Source: UBA2093 sp044340485 (GTDB lineage: Bacteria; Actinomycetota; Acidimicrobiia; Acidimicrobiales; Ilumatobacteraceae). Taken from it: a stretch of DNA of 64,000 nucleotides. Under the pieces are notes generated by a model. It saw nothing but the letters and a program-made list of their open reading frames with translations, was not told the DNA's origin and ran no database searches. Every line of letters begins with the position of its first letter. The first letter of the stretch is position 1. The stretch covers positions 30,832 to 94,831 of the forward strand of contig JBIITN010000004.1 of assembly GCA_044340485.1 (NCBI GenBank). The letters are read 5' to 3'. Below are positions 59,541 to 64,000 of the stretch, piece by piece. The translations under genes were made by a program, and so were the position numbers.

Positions 59541-61151
59541 TCAGGAAAGAACAAAGCCGGGGTAACCAGCAGCTGCGATTTCATCACACTTTTCACGGTA
59601 TGGACCTACACCGCCGAGGTATGGCAAGAACACGCGTGGCTTGCCAGGAACGTTGGCACCCATGTACCAAGAGTTCGCCAGCGGATACAACGTTGCGTTT
59701 CCAACCTCTGCGTTGTGTGCCACCCACTCGTCCTGAGCTGACTGAGTTGCCTCAATGACCTTCTGGCCTTTGTCGCGCATTGTGACGAACAAATCAGTGA
59801 CCCAGTCGATGTGCTGCTCGATCGACACCATCATGTTCGAAAGCACTGAAGGGCTTTGCGGACCGGTGATGGTGTACATGTTCGGGAAGTTTGCAACCGA
59901 GATACCAAGGTATGTGGTTGGGCCGTCTTCCCACTGATCTGACAACTTACGACCACCCTTACCGCGGATGTCAATCTTCAAGAGTGATCCAGTCATTGCG
60001 TCGAAGCCAGTTGCATACACAATGGCATCAAACTCGAACTGCTCATCAGTTGTATTGATGCCGTTAGGTGTGATTTCAGTGATTGGTGTCTTCCGCAAGT
60101 TCACCAAACGCACATGCTCAAGGTTGTACATGGCGTAGTAGTTGGTATCGAGGCAAGGACGCTTGGTGCCAACTGGGTGATCGTATGGGCAAAGCGCCTC
60201 AGCAACTTCTTGATCTTTCACGATCGTGCGAATCTTGTCACGAATGAAGTCAGCTGCTGTGTCGTTTGCTTTCTTGTCGATGAGGATGTCGCTGTATGCG
60301 CCAATCAAACCAACAAGGTCACCACGATCCCAACCGCCTTGGAACGTCTTACGACGATCTTCTTCGGTCACGCTGAATGCGGGAACTTGTTCAAAGTTAA
60401 TTGGCTGACCAAAGAACGATGTTTGCTGGGCGATGCGGTAGTTGCGGTAGTCACTCTTTACTTCGTGAATCTCTTCCTTGGTGAGTGCACGGTTACCAGC
60501 AGGCATCGAGAAGTTCGGTGTGCGCTGGAAAACGGTCATCTGCTTTGCTTGTGCAGCAATAAGTGGGGCCGACTGGATAGCCGATGAACCAGTTCCGATC
60601 AATGCAACACGCTTGCCGGTGAAGTCAACACCTTCGTGTGGCCACAGTGATGTTTGGTAGGTCTCACCCTTGTAGGACTGGATACCTGGAATTTCTGGCA
60701 ACTTAGGAGTCGACAAAGTACCTACTGCCAACACGAAGTGCTGTGCATCAATAACATCACCCTGGTCGGTCTCGATTGTCCAACGCTGACGTGAATCGTC
60801 CCATGTGGCAGATGTGATTGCAGTGTTGAACTGGATGTCGGTACGCAAGTTGTAACGATCTGCTACGTGGTTTGCATACTTCAAGATTTCTGGTTGTGGT
60901 GCGAACTTCTCGGTCCACTCCCACTCTTGTTCGAGTTCTGGGTCGAAAGAGTATGAGTAATCAAGCGAACGAATATCACAACGTGCACCGGGATAACGGT
61001 TCCAGTACCACGTGCCACCTACACCAGCTGCCTTGTCATATACGCGAGCTGAAAAACCAAGGCCACGCATACGATGCAACAAGTACATTCCAGCAAAGCC
61101 TGCTCCGACGATGAAAACATCGTGAGAAGCTGTGAACTTCTTATCTGACAT
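59541..61151 (-). CDS. Baeyer-Villiger-type flavin monooxygenase, paralog 3 of 3
   Basis: This 536-residue paralog has its start at ATG 61151 (MSDKKFTASHDVF), set by a GGGGGG ribosome site; the open frame continues 15 codons upstream with no similarity. FAD motif IVGAGFAGMYLLHRMRG and NADPH motif GKRVALIGTGSSAIQSAP are present. The fingerprint reads YKGETYQTSLWP, with Gln for His. The segment near residues 225-285 (QQTSFFGQPINFEQVPAF, RKTFQGGWDRGDLVGLIGAY) differs clearly from paralogs 1 and 2, so a different substrate is likely. It is the first gene of the oxidation part of the island. Confidence 0.92.
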   Translation of the reverse strand: MSDKKFTASHDVFIVGAGFAGMYLLHRMRGLGFSARVYDKAAGVGGTWYWNRYPGARCDIRSLDYSYSFDPELEQEWEWTEKFAPQPEILKYANHVADRYNLRTDIQFNTAITSATWDDSRQRWTIETDQGDVIDAQHFVLAVGTLSTPKLPEIPGIQSYKGETYQTSLWPHEGVDFTGKRVALIGTGSSAIQSAPLIAAQAKQMTVFQRTPNFSMPAGNRALTKEEIHEVKSDYRNYRIAQQTSFFGQPINFEQVPAFSVTEEDRRKTFQGGWDRGDLVGLIGAYSDILIDKKANDTAADFIRDKIRTIVKDQEVAEALCPYDHPVGTKRPCLDTNYYAMYNLEHVRLVNLRKTPITEITPNGINTTDEQFEFDAIVYATGFDAMTGSLLKIDIRGKGGRKLSDQWEDGPTTYLGISVANFPNMYTITGPQSPSVLSNMMVSIEQHIDWVTDLFVTMRDKGQKVIEATQSAQDEWVAHNAEVGNATLYPLANSWYMGANVPGKPRVFLPYLGGVGPYREKCDEIAAAGYPGFVLS

Positions 61152-61259
61152 TGATCTACCCCCCAGATAGATAAGCCTGCTCCCTACAGTGGTCACAGGT
61201 TGTTGGTTTGAACCGTAGCAATTTTGCTTGTACTGGTCAAACGGAAGCGTCAGAAATAT

Positions 61260-63185
61260 TCACTCCTGCGAGGCGGGAACATACGCCAAAATGACCAGGC
61301 GAGACCCCTCTGGGACGGGACCTGATGGCTGGATCAGCTGACCCTCTGAGAGGTCGGGCTCATCAATAATAAGGAGCGCTATTGATTGCCCTCGGCGATA
61401 GAAAAACTGAGCTGATTCCACAGCACCTTTAGCGTCGGAGTTTTCTGGGGAGAACCCTGCACCTGCTAGCCGCGTCACGTAGTCGTTGTATGTGGCGTCT
61501 GCCGTCAATATGGTGGCACGATATTCCGCATAGATGTCTGTTGCATCGATACCAACGGCCGGCCCTACGACACCTTGGTCGAGTGTGATCTCGTTGGCTG
61601 TGAGGCTCGGAAGATCACCCCACCACGAGGGCCTTTCGACCGGAAGGTCAGGATCACACGTTGTGCCATTATCGGGTACCACTTGAGACTCCCCAAAGAG
61701 ATCACGAGCAATGCCGTCCACACACGACGACGTCAACAGTTGGCTGTGCCCCTCTCCCGTGAAACGAACAAGGGAAGCATTGCTGCCGAGATTGGTCACC
61801 ATTTCTTCGGCCCACCGAATTGGCGTTGCGGGATCCTTCTCCCCGCCCACCACCACAATCGGCGCATCACCTGTGTACCTGATTGTTGAAATACTCGCGT
61901 CTTCGGTAAATCCGGAACACGTGTTCTCGTCGAAATCGTCTGCCGTGATGTCTTTGCTAAATCGAGGTGCTTTCTCGCGCAACTCTTTCACTAATGCCTC
62001 AGGGTCAACTGGTGGCTCTTTGCCGAACCCACTTGCACAGCGAATGATTCGACCCGACTGATCAACAGTAGAGAATGTTCCATCTTCAATGCGACCGTTG
62101 TACCTGTCGGCGAGCCGCAAAAGCGGTTCACCAGTTCCTTTTTCTGCTTGTGCCAGTGCAGTTGCAAGTAGCGGCCAATAGGACCGCGAGTACAACGCCT
62201 GCACTGTGGCTGTTTCCATGACCGCATTATTTACTTCGCGTCCAGTCGCAGTGTTAATTGATGTGTCATCTAGTTGTTGAAGCAATTGGTCCCAACGTGC
62301 ACCCACGTCGTTGCTCGTGAACTCACACGTTGTTTCAGATTCGCACCACTTTGCCCAGCTATTAAACGATTCTTCGAAACCGGTGATCTGCGTGAGATAC
62401 GACTCCTCCACCGTGTCGCCTTGGGGATCAAACGGCGCGTCCAAAAACATTGAACCGACATGTTCAGGGAATTGTGTTGCATACACGCCACCTAAATAAG
62501 TTCCGTATGAGACACCGATGTAGTGAATGACATCTTGTTTCAGTGCAATACGCATGAGGTTCATGTCTTTAGCGGTGGCAAGAGTCGAGTAATAATCGAT
62601 TGTGTCGCCGTATTTTTTCTTACATTCTGTTTCAAGAATATTTTCCGACTCGTCATACAGTTGCTGTTCTTCTGGCGTGTCGGGAGTGCCGTCGACATAC
62701 AGGTATTTGTCCATTTGTTCGTCACTCAAACACCGCAGTCCGCCGGATCGATCAACACCACGCGGATCAAAACCAATGATGTCGTAGTCGCCAAGATCAA
62801 GCGACTGCACCAGTGACTCTCCTGCGTTTACAACCAAGTCAAAACCTGACCCGCCAGGTCCGCCCGGATTCGTAAGGATTACTCCTCGAGACTCGCCTTC
62901 TGCGGGCAATCGCACCAGCGCCAACGTGATGATGTCTTCGTCAAGTAATTCACCATGCCGTAGAGGTACATCAAAACTGGCGCATTCAAAAGGCTTCTCC
63001 GGTGCATCATCGCCTGTACAAGCACCCCATGAAATGGTGTCGACTTGGTAGCCCGGCGAAAATACGTCGTCATCGAAATCAACTTCTGATGAGTTGTTGG
63101 CGCATGCGGAAATCGCAAACACACAGGCAAACGCAAGTGCTGCACGTCGTATTGCGACGGTGTGAGTGAAGAGAGTCAATTGCAC
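61260..63185 (-). CDS. TAP-family alpha/beta hydrolase lipoprotein (tripeptidyl-peptidase-like)
   Basis: This 641-residue exported protein starts with a lipoprotein signal peptide (IRRAALAFACVFAISAC, Cys28). It has ILTNPGGPGGSGFDLVVNAG as the oxyanion-hole region, DIIGFDPRGVDRSG, the nucleophile elbow GVSYGTYLGGVYA near residue 225, and a C-terminal TAP-like domain with VVGGEKDPATPIRWAEEMV and the catalytic His in GEGHSQLL. These match Streptomyces/mycobacterial tripeptidyl aminopeptidases and related lipases. About 120 extra C-terminal residues after the CDPDLPVERPSWWGD segment are not recognised. The start is GTG 63185; a TTG two codons in is also possible. It is divergent from the methyltransferase gene. 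Confidence 0.88.
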   Translation of the reverse strand: MQLTLFTHTVAIRRAALAFACVFAISACANNSSEVDFDDDVFSPGYQVDTISWGACTGDDAPEKPFECASFDVPLRHGELLDEDIITLALVRLPAEGESRGVILTNPGGPGGSGFDLVVNAGESLVQSLDLGDYDIIGFDPRGVDRSGGLRCLSDEQMDKYLYVDGTPDTPEEQQLYDESENILETECKKKYGDTIDYYSTLATAKDMNLMRIALKQDVIHYIGVSYGTYLGGVYATQFPEHVGSMFLDAPFDPQGDTVEESYLTQITGFEESFNSWAKWCESETTCEFTSNDVGARWDQLLQQLDDTSINTATGREVNNAVMETATVQALYSRSYWPLLATALAQAEKGTGEPLLRLADRYNGRIEDGTFSTVDQSGRIIRCASGFGKEPPVDPEALVKELREKAPRFSKDITADDFDENTCSGFTEDASISTIRYTGDAPIVVVGGEKDPATPIRWAEEMVTNLGSNASLVRFTGEGHSQLLTSSCVDGIARDLFGESQVVPDNGTTCDPDLPVERPSWWGDLPSLTANEITLDQGVVGPAVGIDATDIYAEYRATILTADATYNDYVTRLAGAGFSPENSDAKGAVESAQFFYRRGQSIALLIIDEPDLSEGQLIQPSGPVPEGSRLVILAYVPASQE

Positions 63186-63212
63186 TATGTATTACTAGCA
63201 AACGGGTGTTGT

Positions 63213-63218
63213 TATCGT
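63213..63218 (+). promoter_or_regulatory. -10 box TATCGT for leaderless methyltransferase mRNA
   Basis: TATCGT is followed by six bases and ATG 63225. This sets the start 21 codons inside the longest frame. Confidence 0.5.
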
Positions 63219-63224
63219 CATGAC

Positions 63225-63842
63225 ATGGGATGGTATGACGATCGCGTGTTGCCACGCATCATGGACAAGGCAACAGGCTCGAAAGGCTTTGACGACTTAC
63301 GCGAACAGGTCACAAAAGATCTCTTTGGCGAAGTACTAGAGATTGGTTTTGGCTCGGGCACTAATGTGAAGTTTTTCCCTGACACTGTCACCAAGGTCTA
63401 TGCGGTCGACCCCGCCACCATCGGACGCGAGATCGCCGCACCACGAATAGCGCGACGGGGAATTCCCGTTGAATTCATCGGACTCGACGGCGCATCACTG
63501 CCACTTCCCGACAACAGTGTCGACTGCGCATTGTCGTCTCTGACTTTGTGCACTATTCCAGACGTCGATCAAGCGTTACGTGAGGTGCATCGCGTGTTGA
63601 AGCCAGGTGGCAAGTTGTATTGCTTCGAGCACGGACTATCGCCATCATCCAAAAAGCAAAAATGGCAGCATCGATTAAACCCCATCGAGAAATTTGTTGC
63701 GGGCGGATGTCATCTCAATCGTGACATCAAGAGATTGATCGACGACTCGCCCCTCACCTGGATTGACTACAACCACTTTGATTTACCTCGCACCGGCGGC
63801 CTCTTTCACCTCTCCATTGGCGCAGCAATCGCTCAACATTGA
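63225..63842 (+). CDS. Class I SAM-dependent methyltransferase (methyltransferase type 11)
   Basis: This 205-residue protein has the SAM-binding motif VLEIGFGSGTNVKFFP near residue 45, VYAVDPATIG as motif II and VDCALSSLTLCTIPDVDQALREVHRVLKPGG as motifs III/IV, followed by LYCFEHGLS. The family methylates small molecules or lipids; phospholipid N-methyltransferases and ubiquinone/menaquinone-type enzymes are close in sequence style. ATG 63225 (MGWYDDRVLPRIMDKATG) is preferred because of TATCGT six bases ahead; the extra upstream codons read like non-coding sequence. Confidence 0.85.
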   Translation: MGWYDDRVLPRIMDKATGSKGFDDLREQVTKDLFGEVLEIGFGSGTNVKFFPDTVTKVYAVDPATIGREIAAPRIARRGIPVEFIGLDGASLPLPDNSVDCALSSLTLCTIPDVDQALREVHRVLKPGGKLYCFEHGLSPSSKKQKWQHRLNPIEKFVAGGCHLNRDIKRLIDDSPLTWIDYNHFDLPRTGGLFHLSIGAAIAQH

Positions 63843-63861
63843 CCGTGCCGAGCGCACGGTG

Positions 63862-63891
63862 GCGCCCGGAAGTGCGTGGGCACAAAACAGT
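63862..63891. repeat. 30-base direct repeat, copy 1
   Basis: It is identical to 63971-64000. The unit starts GCGCCCGGAAGTGCGTGGGC and ends ACAAAACAGT, and includes the palindrome GTGCGTGGGCAC. Confidence 0.9.
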
Positions 63892-63909
63892 GCGTGGGCA
63901 CAAAACAGT
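63871..63909. repeat. 18-base tandem repeat, two full copies plus three bases
   Basis: The unit AGTGCGTGGGCACAAAAC occurs at 63871-63888 and 63889-63906, then AGT. A third copy lies at 63980-63997. Confidence 0.9.
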
Positions 63910-63939
63910 TGGTGTCGAAGGGGGGACTTGAACCCCATC
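63910..63939 (-). pseudogene. tRNA 3'-end remnant (T arm, acceptor 3' strand and CCA)
   Basis: On the minus strand a T arm (GGGG, loop TTCAAGT, CCCC) is followed by CTTCGAC, A and CCA, like the end of a tRNA. The matching acceptor 5' strand (GTCGAAG) is absent from the remaining 61 bases up to 64000, and no anticodon arm is visible, so this is not a complete tRNA within the window. Confidence 0.55.
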
Positions 63940-63970
63940 ACGCCCGCACAGGATGTACACGGCGCGCGTA

Positions 63971-64000
63971 GCGCCCGGAAGTGCGTGGGCACAAAACAGT
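63971..64000. repeat. 30-base direct repeat, copy 2, at the window edge
   Basis: Exact copy of 63862-63891. The window stops at the last repeat base, so the repeat may continue or the contig may end here. Confidence 0.9.

Noticed and set aside
63862..64000. CRISPR array
   Set aside because: Only two to three repeat copies, spacing is irregular (18 and about 90 bases), a tandem copy has no spacer, and no cas genes are present.
63910..64000. Complete tRNA or tmRNA gene
   Set aside because: The acceptor 5' strand GTCGAAG and an anticodon arm are absent, and the acceptor lacks the G-rich 5' start implied by tmRNA. Only a 3' remnant is supported.

Overview
The window reads as a piece of an actinobacterial chromosome, most likely of the class Acidimicrobiia (Ilumatobacter-like, aquatic). 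That placement is an inference from gene content: a GuaB1-type IMP dehydrogenase relative, actinobacterial transketolase and transaldolase, TAP-type lipoprotein peptidases, moderate GC, and many genes that appear to be transcribed without a leader. No tool or database was used, so the taxonomy is tentative. Genes are tightly packed on both strands, often with 4-base stop/start overlaps and very short divergent spacers. I found no complete rRNA or tRNA gene, insertion sequence or CRISPR array.

Region 1 (1-32.6 kb) is mostly core metabolism: a truncated fatty-acid desaturase; transketolase and transaldolase (pentose phosphate); the GTPase TypA; RNase D with a MobA-like protein; an M18 aminopeptidase; guaB1-cmk-plsC; Sua5; a J-domain protein; heme A synthase; a peptidoglycan-binding M23 endopeptidase; panB-panC; a ProA-like protein; and various hydrolases, methyltransferases and phosphatases. 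Across this region a sequence of the form TANNNT lies exactly six bases before the start codon of about ten genes. This is the layout expected for a -10 box driving a leaderless mRNA, and it was used here to choose several starts.

Region 2 (31.2-39.6 kb) looks like a nitrogen-scavenging cluster for purines, hydantoins or ureides. It has a class III aminotransferase with a TauE/SafE-type exporter. Divergent to these is an apparent operon of an M20 carbamoylase/allantoate amidohydrolase, an N-carbamoyl-D-amino-acid hydrolase, an N-terminally short SsnA-like amidohydrolase and the three subunits of a xanthine-dehydrogenase-type molybdenum hydroxylase.

Region 3 (39.6-61.2 kb) is the most unusual part. 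It holds a 4-hydroxyacetophenone-monooxygenase-like flavoprotein, a DUF35 protein with a thiolase, an EthD-like protein, a branched-chain-amino-acid-type ABC transporter whose two permeases and one ATPase are fused into one 900-residue chain, four tandem paralogous substrate-binding lipoproteins, three paralogous Baeyer-Villiger-type monooxygenases of identical length (536 aa), and two paralogous HSL-family esterases. A GTGAC-spacer-GTCAC palindrome lies about 50-90 bases ahead of every binding-protein gene and the permease gene, and a near match lies before the EthD gene. I read the region as an island for importing carbonyl compounds, oxidising ketones to esters or lactones and hydrolysing them. 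The substrate is unknown, and the three monooxygenases all carry Gln where the Baeyer-Villiger fingerprint has His.

The right end (61.3-64 kb) has a TAP-type lipoprotein peptidase, a divergent methyltransferase, and then a short repeat-rich stretch containing a tRNA 3'-end remnant. The only gene-free stretch over 300 bases is 47215-47758, which holds hairpins and two copies of the palindrome.
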